A DNA stretch of 64,000 bases, taken from the NCBI GenBank assembly GCA_022266195.1, contig WHVY01000001.1, forward strand, positions 15,500,001 to 15,564,000, in the 5' to 3' direction. The translations under genes were made by a program, and so were the position numbers. Shown here piece after piece: positions 10,901 through 22,671 of the stretch (position 1 is its first letter; each line of letters begins with the position of its first letter). Under the pieces are notes generated by a model, which did not search any database, was not told the DNA's origin, and saw nothing but the letters and a program-made list of their open reading frames with translations. Origin of the DNA: Tetranychus cinnabarinus (taxonomy: Eukaryota > Arthropoda > Arachnida > Trombidiformes > Tetranychidae).

Positions 10901-13661
10901 TTATTATTGGTGGTTTGGGAGGAATGGGTCTTGAAATGGCACTTTGGATGGTTGAGCGAAACGTTCGGAAACTAGTTATTACCTCAAGATCTGGGATTAA
11001 AACAAATTACCAACGATATGTGTTAAGAAAGATAAGATCTGTTCCAAATACAAGGGTTGAAATAAGCCGTTTGGATGTATCTCATTACAAATCAGCGATT
11101 CGATTGATTAGGGAGGCCTCAAGATTGGGTCCTATTGGTGGTATTTTTAATCTAGCAGTAGTTCTTCGTGATGGTCTTTTTCAAAATCAAACTCTCGATG
11201 CTTTTAAAACTGTCTGTTTGCCCAAGATGGAAATAACTCGAAATTTGGATATTTTAAGTCGTGAAAACTGTAAACATCTCGATTATTTTGTCACTTTTTC
11301 ATCCATTGCTTCTCTTGGTAATTTGGGTCAATCTAATTATGGTTACGCTAACAGTTATATGGAAAGATTGTGTGAAAATAGACGGAAAGATGGACTACCA
11401 GGATTAGCTATCCAGTGGGGTCCAGTAGATGATGTTGGTATTGCTGTTCGTACTTTAGGTGAAAAAAAATCTGTAGGTGGCTTTGAGCCCCAAAGAATAC
11501 GATCATGTCTAGAGATGTTGAACTTTTTCCTTGGATCAACAGTCTCTGTAGCCTTTTCAGCCATTCCAGTGGTTGAGAACGAACAAAGTGACCCGCAAGA
11601 TGCATTGCTTCGTGTCTCACGAATCCTAGGGGTTAAAGATATTCGAGTCATAAACTTGAAGCTTCGCCTTCGTGATCTTGGTATGGATTCAGTGCAAGCA
11701 ATTGAAGTCAGAGAATACCTTGAAAATACTTACAATTTATCCTTTGCGGCTGCATCAATCTATGACTTGACTCTTGAAAATTTGGTTAAAATTGCTGCTG
11801 TAGAGATAAGTTCAGTTGAAGAGGAATTCAAAGATTTAGACAAAATTTTCAGACCACTCAAAACGTCTGGTCCAAGGCCTGTCTTCTTCTTCCCGCCTGC
11901 AATATTTGATTTCCTTGGTATGCTTCCCTTGGCTCGAGGTCTTGAACGTCAAGTTTTTGGCATTGATTTCACTGATGATGCAGATATAGTTAAAAGCTGG
12001 GAAACTCTTACTGATTACTATTGTGCACGGATTTTGGAACAATGGCCATCTGAACCAAGCTATGATTTCGTCTCTTATTCACTTGGAGCTGCGTTTGCTT
12101 TTGAGGTGGGCCGAAAGATTCAATCGATTCGCGGTCCAAATGCAGTCAATCGTATCGTCTTCATTGATTCAACTCCCTTTGGTATACAACAAGCGCTCTC
12201 ATGGTCAACCAAGATTGCTGAAAAGGTTGGCAACGTACATATCGATAAAGAAACTTTACTTGCTTTCCTCAGGCGTATGGACCGAAAACAGGGTAATTCA
12301 TGGCGATCTCGAGTTTACAAGACAACTCAACAAGCATCCAGCTCTGATCTCATGGAGGATGTATTGTTTAGCAAGTATCAATATATTTCTCAGATGAAAA
12401 TCGAGCCCAGATTGAAAGCAGATGCTCTCTTCTTCAAATGTAAACATGCTATTTCAGCATTCGAAGGAAGTATTACTGTTTCCCTTGACAAGGTAAGATT
12501 TATCATCATCATCACCATATCTTTTGCACCATTCTCATCAAGCATCTCTTCATCCATCATGATATTTGTTATTCAATCAATAACATATTTTCAATATGCT
12601 ATAGAAACATTAAGATAGCAAAGTAAACCAAATCAAACTGACCATTACCAAAACTGTATTTAAACAATTAAACAAAATACAAGTAAATTATTGGTTAAAC
12701 ATATGATTAGACTTTCAAAATATTTACTTACCCAAATAATGGCCCAACCTGAACAGCTCTGTTTAACAACCTAAAGGAGTAAATAATCATACACATTGTT
12801 TCACTTATGATGGTCACTAATTTTGTCCTTTGATTGCAAATTGTTTCAACATAAAACCAATTAATCTCCTTCAAGACAAGTCAAGAAATACTAATTAATC
12901 ATCAAAATATAACAATATCTACCAAATGAGTTGGAAGGTTTAGGTTGACTAACAAGGCAAAAGAAACATCAGGTTGATGTCAACAGACGATTAGAGGGAG
13001 CATTAACCAGATTTTAGTTGAACGATTATTTAACCTAAATAAATTATTTTGCTCTCTAGATTTATTTGATTCATAATTGACCAGATTTCCAAATTGTGAC
13101 CAATAATACTCAACTCAAATATATTTATAACTATTCTGGTAAACCCTGTATTTAGATGGAAGGATGAGTTTATTTTCAGATCAATAGGCTTTAAATAGAT
13201 GAATTTGTTGAATGACAACTTTATCTCAACTCTTCTGTGCCTCAAGATTATTACAGTTTCTTTTGTTTATCCTTTTACTTCTTCCTTTCCTTTTCCCTGT
13301 TTTCGGATTCATTTACTGGATAAGCTCTGGGAAAAGGATAGTTTCAAGTTATCATTTCTCTTATTATTATCACTATTATTATTATCATTATGTGATATCG
13401 AGAAACAAACATTATATTTTTTTCCTCGTCCCTTTCATCATTCCCATCTCTACCAAATCATCTATTATTTTCATTCAATTGTATTGTTGAAAAATTTCTA
13501 ACACTTTTTTTTCTTCTCTTTTTTTCTGTTGCAAAATTTTCATCATCAAGTCAATCGATGGCAATATCAAGACCATAATGTTGGACTCTAACCATGCCGA
13601 AGTGATAAACCAGTGTAAAGATTTACTAATTGCCGAGTGCAATGCATTTCTTGCTGTTTAG
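4912..13661 (+). CDS. Type I fatty-acid-synthase-like megasynthase with degenerate acyltransferase domain
   Basis: Five exons join in phase: 4912-5044, 5116-5268, 5919-10451, 10520-12492 and 13551-13661, giving 2300 residues (animal FAS is usually ~2400-2500). Domain order is that of cytosolic animal FAS. KS (about 1-400) has active-site Cys155 in DTACAAS plus His287 and His325. Next comes a shortened acyltransferase remnant (about 460-690). DH has His735 in DHIIDDRVVFPATGY. A non-catalytic methyltransferase/structural region follows. ER (about 1376-1606) has the nucleotide loop HAGSGGVGLAA. KR (about 1727-1927) has GGLGGMG and a YGYANSY active site. ACP has Ser1997 in LGMDS. TE has Ser2127 in SYSLG and a candidate His2279 in the last exon. 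The usual acyltransferase GHSxG is replaced by DCNLV (Asn562), and the segment carrying its catalytic His is absent. Start matches the family N-terminus (VISGISGRWP). The frame is open, so this is a functional-looking paralog rather than a pseudogene. Whether it makes fatty acids, hydrocarbons or another ketide is unknown. Confidence 0.93.
5269..5918 (+). other. FAS-like gene intron 2 (650 nt)
   Basis: Donor CAG|GTAAAT, acceptor TTATGTAG. It interrupts a Gly codon in DAGIQPDDW of the ketosynthase. Nothing else is recognised inside it. Confidence 0.8.
6060..6840 (+). other. Ketosynthase catalytic core of the FAS-like protein
   Basis: All three KS catalytic residues are present with spacing matching animal FAS: Cys155 (DTACAAS), His287 (YIEGH) and His325 (SFIGHPEG). 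The third motif has Phe-Ile where Asn-Met or similar is usual before Gly-His. The domain closes with NSFGYGGANAHVILT. Condensation activity is therefore expected to be retained. Confidence 0.88.
7010..7710 (+). other. Vestigial malonyl/acetyl transferase domain
   Basis: The linker arrives in register (ARGYVILNE), but the expected GMGxQW-type motif is absent. The nucleophile elbow reads DCNLVYQ instead of GHSxGE, so the serine is Asn562 (codon 7316-7318). The stretch continues as IKYLEGKLSRNEII, which aligns with the region just after the elbow. A Ser/Pro/Lys-rich linker (about 7395-7495) then takes the place of the ferredoxin-like subdomain and its catalytic His. The domain end is recognisable again (LYPTYNYPV, then SWSH). 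By spacing between KS and the DH histidine, about 140 residues are missing relative to human FAS. Confidence 0.82.
12493..13550 (+). other. FAS-like gene last intron (1058 nt)
   Basis: Donor AAG|GTAAGA after SVSLDK-type thioesterase sequence; acceptor after a long T/C tract ending CATCATCAAG. The joined last exon encodes 36 residues (SIDGNIKTIMLDSNHAEVIN and on), which fit the C-terminal thioesterase strand and catalytic His. Several hydrophobic chance frames near 13200-13500 fall within this intron and are not called. Confidence 0.72.
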
Positions 13662-15032
13662 TTAAACATGATCAAGACTGTATTTCAATCTTTAACTCTA
13701 ATCACTTTTGTTATGGGTTCATCAGAGGTGGAATCAATCAGCTTGAGCGACATAACTAATAAATTGATTCAATCATGATCAAGTGGTGGTTTCATTTTAC
13801 ATACTGTGACTGATGAATACTTATTGCAAACAACCAACATTTAATCATCTTAATGTTTTTACTGTCTTACCTGGTTTTATATTTCCAATTAACCGTAATT
13901 GCTTACAAGTGTATCCATGATTAGTCTTGACTGGTTTACAATTATGCTACTGTTTGAAATCAAATTTCAATTGATACCAATGATAAATTGTGTTAATGTT
14001 CACGTAATAATCAATTGATATTATTTTGTCTGTTATAATGTATAAGCTGAAGAAGCTTCAAAATTTGATAAAACCTCTTTATAGTGGACTGTAACTGGAC
14101 TTCGGCTTTTTTTAATCTTAAGATGATTGAAATTGATAAAATGATGAAAATTGAATTGTAAATGGATTGAAAATTTATGACGGAATCGATCCATAAACAA
14201 GTGAATCAACAACAGTTACAATGAAAAACAAAGTATAAATTGATAAAAGCAATGTTAAAATTTGACTTTTAAAATTAACTATTGATAGTAAACTAGAAAG
14301 TCTGAAAATCAAAAGGCTGAACCAAATCTGAAGACAATAAGGACATTTTAATTCAAATCTGTGAGCAGTTGCTTCGGTTGAAAAACTCATTTAAATACAA
14401 TGAAATGAGCAAATATTTTATCAAGCGAAAACCCAGAAGAAGCTGGAATGAAGAGGAATCAAGAGGAATATGAAGTTTAAGATTGAATAAGAAAAGCTTT
14501 TCTTGATATTTTTTACATTCTGGATTGTATTCTGTTGTCTGAATTGATTGTTGTGAAAATAACAATAATAATGTTATATACAAATAATGATAGACTACAG
14601 ATAAGATGACTTTGAAAGTTAGACTTTCTCAACTTTGGCTTTTGCTGAATTTATTTCAAGTGAAATATCAACGCTTCAATCCTTATCTTTAACATCAATA
14701 AATTTCATGATTCTCAGTTTTTTTCAACAGTTGAAGAGTTAAACAATTGAATGGGAATAAAGAAAAGTCTTGGAAAACTAATCAACATAATAAAGTATTT
14801 CATTTCTGTATAGACTTTTGATGTGTCAAAGCAAAAGAAGGCAAACATTGAAATGGAAGCCATTTCATTGTGAACACAAAAAGTCTAGTCTTTTTTGATA
14901 GTCAATCAATCAACTGATTTATAGCTAAAAAAGCAAAGAGTAAAGGAGAAGAGACTACTCTCAATACAATTTTACAATTGTTAAAAAGCGACTCTATTGG
15001 GGGCGCCAGAAGTAAGAGCTCTTTCATTTTTT

Positions 15033-15139
15033 CCTTATTTTTTAATAAGGGAAACCTTAGGCGACTCTAAGGAAAACCTGGGAAAAAAGTAAGAGAAAAA
15101 GAAAGAGATTGCTGACAGCGCCTCTACAGGAGGTGCGCC
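15033..15139. repeat. Cluster of three short hairpins
   Basis: Three inverted repeats lie within 107 bp: CCTTATT-TTTT-AATAAGG (15033-15050, perfect 7-bp stem), CCTTAG-GCGACT-CTAAGG (15055-15072, perfect 6-bp stem), and an imperfect GC-rich stem GCGCCTC/GAGGTGCGC (15118-15139). The surrounding GC content is unusually high for this window. GGCGCCA just upstream (15002-15008) and TGCCTTTAGG just downstream resemble words in the inverted-repeat pair at 28.1 and 33.3 kb, so this may be a degraded relative. Confidence 0.5.
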
Positions 15140-18100
15140 AAGCTTGCCTTTAGGTTTCCCATCCAAGATTTCTCTCTTCTTCCTTTACTCTTTGTAAAAA
15201 AGTGCTTGTAATTGGTAAGGTTTGATTGACTAAATCTGGCTTTAGGTTTAACATTGTTATGATTAAGTGATTTTTGATGACGCTGGAAGGCCTTTTCATC
15301 TTGCAAGTTTGTCACCAGCAAACAAAAATTTTCAATGTTTTCACCTTTCAAGCTCAGTTCAGCCTGAAATTGTATCACTCATTTTCCGAGTACATTCAAA
15401 AATTTCCTTTTTTTTGACGGGTAAATCAAATTATTGAATGAACCAAATGATATAAATTCATAAAGAGTGGTGAAAATATATGGATAGGGTTTAGCTTATG
15501 GTTCGCATTATAATGAAACTTTAACCCATAATTCAATACACTGTTGGCCTTTTTCAATGGTTAAATTGAATTAAATCAATATCAAGAATTGAGATTCAAC
15601 TTTTTTCTTCTTCATTTCCATAGCAGATATTCTTGTAGTCAGATAGTTACGATGTTAGTGATTTTTTGGCAAAAAAAGATGTCCTTCAATCAAGATAAAT
15701 GGCATGGCAAAGGGTTGCTAATACATGTATATTGCAGTTGTTTGTTGGGCCTATTGAAGGCAACTTATAAACAATGTACACAGTAAATCGTAACAGAAAG
15801 AGTAACTTTTTTGGCTGAATCGATGATTAAATTTTACTTTTTACACCAGACTATGTCTATGACAGTGAAAAATAATGAGACTTGTTTTTGAAAGAATAAA
15901 AATAAAAGCAAGAAAATTTTTATATTTTTTACTCTTTCTTGCCTCGAGGTCGATACTTTTAATGGTCACATTTGTAATTATAGTTGCTCATCATTAATTT
16001 CATCAAAATTTTAACAAAATCACAATTTATAATTGACTATTTACTAATTGAAATCTAAAAAGCTCAACACAATTATTGTTAAACAAATCTAAAAATAAGA
16101 CTGTCGTTTTTCATTAAACCGAAAGATGTCAGGATTTTTAATGTTTGGATTTTTTTCGGTGTTGATAGATCCATAAACGGTAAACGATATTTTTAAATCA
16201 ATGTCATTTACAGTTGAAGTTAATCAAATTAAGGGACTATTAATCTAGTTGTGTGTGCTTTTTAAAGGCTATATTTGAATCTGTAATAAACAATTTAGTT
16301 TATTGTTAAACAATAATGGTTACAAAATGACTGGCTGAAACCATTAAAAATAATTATTTTAATATATCATATCTTTATTCACCTATCATAAACAGAGGGA
16401 AAGATATCATTGTCAAGGAACCCAAAAATTAACTCGACTGGTAAAGAAATATGGATTGAGTTAACCATTAATCATGGTAAGTGAATATGTTTAAGTCGAC
16501 AATTAACTGTATTGATATTTCTCACACAATTAGTCAATTTATTGCTCATATTAATCCTTGTTAAGTATCCTCGTTCAATTTGCTTTGAAAATTCAATTTT
16601 CAGGTTTAATAGATTATTGATTTGTTGTTTCAGTATTGAATTTACACTCTAAATAAAATAAATTTGTATTTCTAGCTTCTTTTTCTGGTCATTTTAGAGC
16701 TGACGATGCAAGCATTCCGAAACATTGTTGAGTTTCCAGTTTTCCTGATAAATGGCAACCAATATTGGCAAATCACATTATAATGGTAACGAGTGTAACT
16801 TTATGTATCTCGCAATGACAATTTATTTTTCAAATATTAATCATTATCATTTGGCTTGTGATTGTTATTGCATTGAAAAGGGTTAAAGGGTAAATAGATG
16901 GATATAGAGGGTTAAAGAGATTCACAAAAATTGGTAAACAGTTGAAGCTTTAGGTCTTTAGGGTTTTGTTAGGTAATGTTTTTTACTTTTACCTTTCGAC
17001 TTTGATTTATGTGGATTAGGTTCATCATGATGATAATTTTTGATTACAATTTTGTTCACCATCAATTGTGATTATTGAATTTGTGTCTTTGTCAGTATGA
17101 CATTTTCTTGATGAAAATAAATCATGAGGAAAATTTCAAATCAATTGTATTACATTGAAAATAAAAGTAATATTTTCTTCCCTGTCCAAGTGTTTAAAAA
17201 CTTACGTCTTACTCAAAAAAAGGACTCTGTTCATCTGTGGATTGAAATGACTATCGCTGAGACTTGATTGAGAATATAAATTGTTAAGAAACTGGACCAA
17301 GAATTTGAAGAAAAATTTAACGTAAAACTGACCTGAGATCAGTTCAAAAAACAGCAAAATGACCAACTCTAACAGTGTTTACATTTGTGTCTAGATGTAA
17401 AGTGACTGACTGGAAAAGGTCACTGGGAGTTGAAAACTGCAGCCATTTTGGGTTCACATTAGACAAATATTGCCAATTCAATTTTATCTGCTAAAATTCA
17501 TTCAAACCCTTCCCTGAACCATCATTCTTTGCCTTTCAAATTGGCAATCAAAGATTTATAATGATAATAGCATAGTATTACCATTTAAATTGCAGCTCAA
17601 CAATGATGCCAAATATCATCATTATTCCAGTTCAACTTTTTTTCATTGATAAACCCAAGGTTTATGTCTAACAAACTGGTTAGTTTAATAATCTGGAAAA
17701 CCAGAAAAAAATGACATTTACCTTACACTTGACTCAACAATTAAATTTCAATTTGCCTCAATTTTTGCTCATCAAAACAATCAGGAAAATGGTTAGTTGA
17801 TCAGTTAACTTACATTATGATTATCATAATCAAATAGAGTTAATAAATAGCAAACAAGTCTAAAAAATTGAACTCATCAGACTAAATCTATTTCTGGTGC
17901 TTCTCCTTCATCAAAGAAAAAGGTAAACACAATATTTTCCACCCAAGGATCAGAATGTAATTAACCCTGAACATTAATTATCATTCATAGAACAGTAAAA
18001 AATAAATTTAATTAACAGAAAGTATAAATAACCAAATAAATTTGCGACTTTGCTGGCGACTTACAATTGTCCCTAAATGAACCCTTGAAGCTAAAAGCAA

Positions 18101-19820
18101 ACAATACCAGAAATCACCAGGAATTACCAGATTACTCTTTAAATCTGCAAATTTGGGAATCATTTTTGTTGAACAATATAAGTTGGACGATAAAATTGAT
18201 GAAGTGTCTAAACAATGGTTAGAATGGAATAGAAACTCAGTTATAGAATCGCCATCGTTGGAACCTTTAGTCAATCAGTTGATGGCTCTAACAGTTCAAT
18301 TGTTGTTACCAGCAACCTCTATAGTCATGATAATCTTCAATTTTCTCAACTGCTTTTCATCAATTCATCGTATTCAATTTCAATGGATTTCATGGGTTTA
18401 GTTTCAAATTCAAAAGAGCGGAAAAATAGGACGAAGAAAACATGTAATCATAAAAGTAACCCAATCAATTGTGAATATACAGTATTTTGGGTTGATATTG
18501 AATGTTGAACAGTTCAACCAGCAATTGTATTTTTTCCTGATAAATATTCTGAAATGAATTACTGAACACCAGAAATGTATACTCACAAGTAGTCAGATGT
18601 TTGTCATTGCAAGACTGATTGATGAAAAAAATTCATGTCAAAATCAAAACAATTTCAAGAGGTAAAAGGATTATCTGTCAATTTTCTGGTTTTTTTATTC
18701 ATTTCATCACCATAAGAGGATTTGAAACATTTAATTTTGTTTATCTATTTCATTATTGTCAACCTTAATTGTTTGATTCCCTTGTATGATATTCAGTTAA
18801 ACAATTTGTGTCTTTTGTTGATACTGATAATGGTCTTATTCAATGAGTGTTTCTCCATTCAAGTATAAGTAAACACTTTGTAACTCTTATTTTTGTAACC
18901 CTTTTCACCATCTCTTCAACCATTTTTTAGTTTACAATCAATACAATCTTTACAATCTTTATTGGAAAAAGTGTAAGGTCAAAGTGTTCAAAAAATTTTC
19001 GTCTTATATCGACCTTTAAAATGATTGGAAGGGAAAAAATGTCCTCTTTGGTTACAAGGAATTGACAAAATTGCCACTTTTGAATCAAGAGTTTTCATCA
19101 AGTGTGATTACAATCATTGAATCGATTTTATAATTTGTTTCTTGATTCTTTCCACTCAACGATTGATTCTGTTTTCAAATTATTAAACTTGAATTGGCTC
19201 AACTAAAATAATATCAAATTTACCGCAAAAATTGTGCTTTTCCCGCTTCTGAAAGAGAGGGAAGGAGGTTGATCAATGCGTCATAAGAAAGGGTTTCATT
19301 TTTATATCAATTTGATTGTATTTGTTTTAATTTTAATTTTCTCCATTTATTTCTTGATTATTTACTCGTTTACCATTGAAATATCTTCAAGTCTATATTG
19401 TAATTGTTTACTTGTTAGTGTTAACAGCTGGGAGAACGCAAAGGATTAAAATTATGTGCCATTTAACCCTGCATTTGATAAAAGGCTGTAAGATAAATCG
19501 TTTCATTTCGAATAACTTGTTTATTTTGACTGTCTTTTAGTTTTTTGTGTTATTTACAACTGCTATATTTGCTACTTTCAACCCATTGTATACTATTCAA
19601 CTTTATTCAACATGACAGAAGATTCAACAATTAATGTTATTTTGCTCAAAGTATTTGCTTTCTGTAGATTCACTTTACGAAGGAAGCAAGACAAGATGGA
19701 AGGTTGAAGTGTCAATTTATTATTTGGTGGTACATCGTTTTTTTATCCTCGTTTGATTTTAATTTCATGATGGTTATTATTTACAATTGCTGAGCTTTTG
19801 TGTTCCAATTTAGGACAAAA

Positions 19821-19910
19821 ATGACTTTAGGACAGGAAAAAAGGCAATTAGTCAACTGCTGTTCGTCGTGTTGCTGCAACTGTAAATGTATTTTTGGTTA
19901 CTTGCCTTGA
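19821..19910 (+). other. Cys-cluster micro-ORF (29 codons), uncertain
   Basis: An ATG-initiated frame encodes a short basic/polar start then NCCSSCCCNCKCIFGYLP and stops. Seven of twelve consecutive residues are Cys. An acceptor-like CCAATTTAG lies directly upstream, so it could be a terminal exon or a metallothionein-like peptide, or simply chance from a TGC/TGT run. No family is recognised. Confidence 0.2.
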
Positions 19911-20282
19911 AAGTTACAAATGCTTCTAATTGAAATAATTTATAATTGGATCGAAATATGGATGTAGAGGTAAATAGCAATTTGATTATTTTCCTTTTTT
20001 TACTGCTCTTGTATTTTACTGTCCAGATCATTTAATCAACGTTACATTTACCTTTTAATTTCTTTGCCAAGGTTACACAATTTTATCAAAGGAAGGATCA
20101 AGTTAACACTGTTTTCCGTTTTACCAGTTAATATATTCACATTTAACTTGATCATCAGTCACTTTCTTTCACTTTACTACTACAACATTATCAGCATTCA
20201 TTAATGGAGTAACACCATTAACAGCAGCATCCTTATCATAATCATCACCATCACTTCCATATTATTTTGCCCTTCTGATATT

Positions 20283-20640
20283 CATCTTATTCATTCTTGT
20301 GTCTCTAGAAATTATTTTATCAGACCAATCATTATGTTGTTTTATCTTTAAAAATCTTTTTAATTAATCAAGATTAACTAAATATACTGGCAAGAAAATC
20401 GTTCTTGTGCTAATCTGTGGTTAAAAAATATGTTAAAAAGTACTTTTAAAGAAAATTCTAGGGAAATTCAGCAAAAAAGATATCAAGACTTGACTTTCAA
20501 TCGACGTCGTTCCAAAAGCCTCCAGCCCAAGACTTAAATCCAAAGTTTATTCTTAAGTTGGTATAGTTATCTTATTGTCTCAGGTTGATTAATTGTTTAG
20601 CCTTTTGTTCATTTCTTAGCTTTAGAAATGATTTTTCAGG
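20283..20640 (+). repeat. Diverged dispersed repeat, copy 1
   Basis: Shares a series of words in the same order with copies at about 21690-21910 and 24640-24845: a T-rich ATGATTTTAT-type start, CTTTTTAATTAATCAAGATTAA, GGCAAGAAAATC, TTATTGTCTCAGGTTGATTAAT, and a TTTTGGCTTTAAAATTG-type end. This copy is longest, with an insertion in the middle. No coding capacity is seen, so it looks like an old non-autonomous element. Confidence 0.5.
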
Positions 20641-21689
20641 CGTATTTCTTGCTATAAATGGCGCCTCTATCATAAAAAATTGTACATTTAAGAGTAGTGC
20701 GGTACTGTTCATGGTCTTAATGTATGGTGATTTCAGGATGAACTGATTCTCCAAATCATTTCAAATTTCTGTATCATTTAGCTCATGGTATATTCATTAA
20801 TTCTTGTTAATGTTATCTTAGAAGTATGCCTTGTTTTTTAATTATTCAGAATATACTAATTTGTCTCTAAATTTTAGCCCACAGGTTAGATGGTTCTGCG
20901 ACTTTCTGCAAACTTCGAATGCATATAATGCATTTTCTGATGAACGCGTGGTCGTATCTTAATTGGATTTTCGGAATCAGCATTAAAAATTACATTGAAA
21001 AAGTTCATTTGGTGTGAATATTTCAACAGGCGATTTCCCTATTCATTTGCAAAATCTTCTTGATTATCATTTTTGGGTGCATCAACATCCAGAAGCCATC
21101 ATTTCTCGTACGTGATTATGCTGTTGGTTATGTTTCTCTGGTATTGTTTTCCTCCTTCAACTCACATACCTAGTTTTAGTCCTCCGATCTCATGTAAGGT
21201 GAATTTACTTTATATTGTATGTGATTCACTCTGACTGTAACCACAATTGACTGTGATTGAAATCCCTTTGAACTCTTCAATAGATATTGATGAATGATGG
21301 ATTGTTTCCTTTTCATTTAAGTTCACCTTTGGTAAATTGCGTTATACTCTTGCGTTGATTGGAATCATTGGATAATCATTAGACCCAATTTGTGATTGAA
21401 ATGCTGAAAATGCTCAAAAACATCCTCACAGGGTTATAGAAATAACTGAGCAAATCTTTGGACAAAATATCAGCTGTTCACAGCTGGACAATTGATTTTA
21501 TTGATTTTGACCAGAAACGTCATCTGATTTTACAAGTTGAATTTCAATATAATCACTCAATTCTGTAAAAAATTATCACTGAATATAACCTCATTTGCAG
21601 GTTGAAAGGATAAAAAGCAACCAAAGCAAAAATGTCTTCAATAAATGAAAAAGCATTGATTACGATCATAAATTTACTCCTTCCCTCGC

Positions 21690-21910
21690 TATATTCATCA
21701 CACTGTTTTATCGCTAGAAATGATTTTATTAGACCAATAATTTCGTTTCCCATCCTTAATAATTTCTTTAATTAATCAGCATAAACATTCACATCTTTGC
21801 CGCAAAAAATCACTGAATTGAAATGATAGTCTTTTTATCGTCTTCTGTTGTTGATTGATCGGTAAGGAAAAAAAGTCATATCTTTTGGCTTCAAAATTGA
21901 TTTCACAAAA
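21690..21910 (+). repeat. Diverged dispersed repeat, copy 2
   Basis: Same orientation and word order as copy 1: GAAATGATTTTATTAGACCAAT, then TTTCTTTAATTAATCAG, GCAAAAAATCACTGAATTG, TTTTATCGTC..TTGATTGAT, and TCTTTTGGCTTCAAAATTGATT. Boundaries are approximate. Confidence 0.5.
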
Positions 21911-22671
21911 GATTCAACTCTTAACCCAAAAAGAGTAAAAATGATTGACTAAATATCACATGAAAGCTAATCGATTTATTAAGCAAAATTTGCTGTCATT
22001 TAGGTTCTTTCATTCATATTTTTTCACTTCAATTACATTTCAAGTTCACCCTGATTGTTTACATTTTGCTCACAGCTATTGTATAATAAATATATTTAAT
22101 ATACATAATTCAACTGAAAAATACATTGCCAATGCAAACACAACAGTAATAAATGCCAGAGCAATGATCAAGTTGTAATTCAAGTCGGCAAATCAATGTT
22201 TGATGGTTTAATATTCATATAAGCCTATGAGCTATGATAGTATAAATAATTTATTTCAATTGAATATTGAATATTGATGACAGATTGTCTCCAAATTGGG
22301 TAACGAATTAAAGTGAAACCTTTTCAGACCAAATCTAGTTAGTTAACCGATAGTGACTTAACCCGATACAATGAATTGTCCCATTATTAAACCAATCACG
22401 TATTCAAAATTGGGTTACTATGGTTAGTAATGGTTGCTCATTGATTGTATTTATATTTACAATGCTAGCTAACTGCAAGCCAACACAAAGCGACCGTTCA
22501 ATGACTGATATACAGCATTCGATAATAATTTTTTACTGTTCACAAACTAACAAGAATTATATCAATTGCTCACTTTAATTAATATGACGTCTTTAATTTC
22601 CTCATATTTATCCATTAAAAGTTCCAGAGCATTGGATAATTCAATTACTTGCATGAGTAAAATCAAAGTAA

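Larger units (their letters stand above)
13662..22671. other. 9-kb gene-poor region
   Basis: No conserved gene was recognised on either strand in this AT-rich stretch. It contains a hairpin cluster near 15.0-15.14 kb, two diverged copies of a dispersed repeat (about 20.28-20.64 kb and 21.69-21.91 kb), and a 29-codon Cys-rich micro-ORF at 19821-19910. All other frames of 60-90 codons are hydrophobic or low-complexity with no family character. Short exons of an unrecognised gene could be missed by eye. Confidence 0.5.

Noticed and set aside
11355..12397. Alternative-frame ORFs (both strands) over KR, ACP and TE
   Set aside because: Shadows of the conserved megasynthase frame; translations show no domain.
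12493..12618. Read-through of the FAS-like frame past SLDK
   Set aside because: The extra residues are Ile/Ser-rich and stop soon after. A GTAAGA donor is present, and splicing to 13551 restores the thioesterase C-terminus with its His.
13199..13501. Hydrophobic ORFs of about 100 codons
   Set aside because: They lie in the last FAS-like intron and translate a pyrimidine/TTA-rich tract.
18008..18401. Overlapping 80-90 codon frames on both strands
   Set aside because: No start context, motif or splice support; both strands open is typical of chance in AT-rich DNA.
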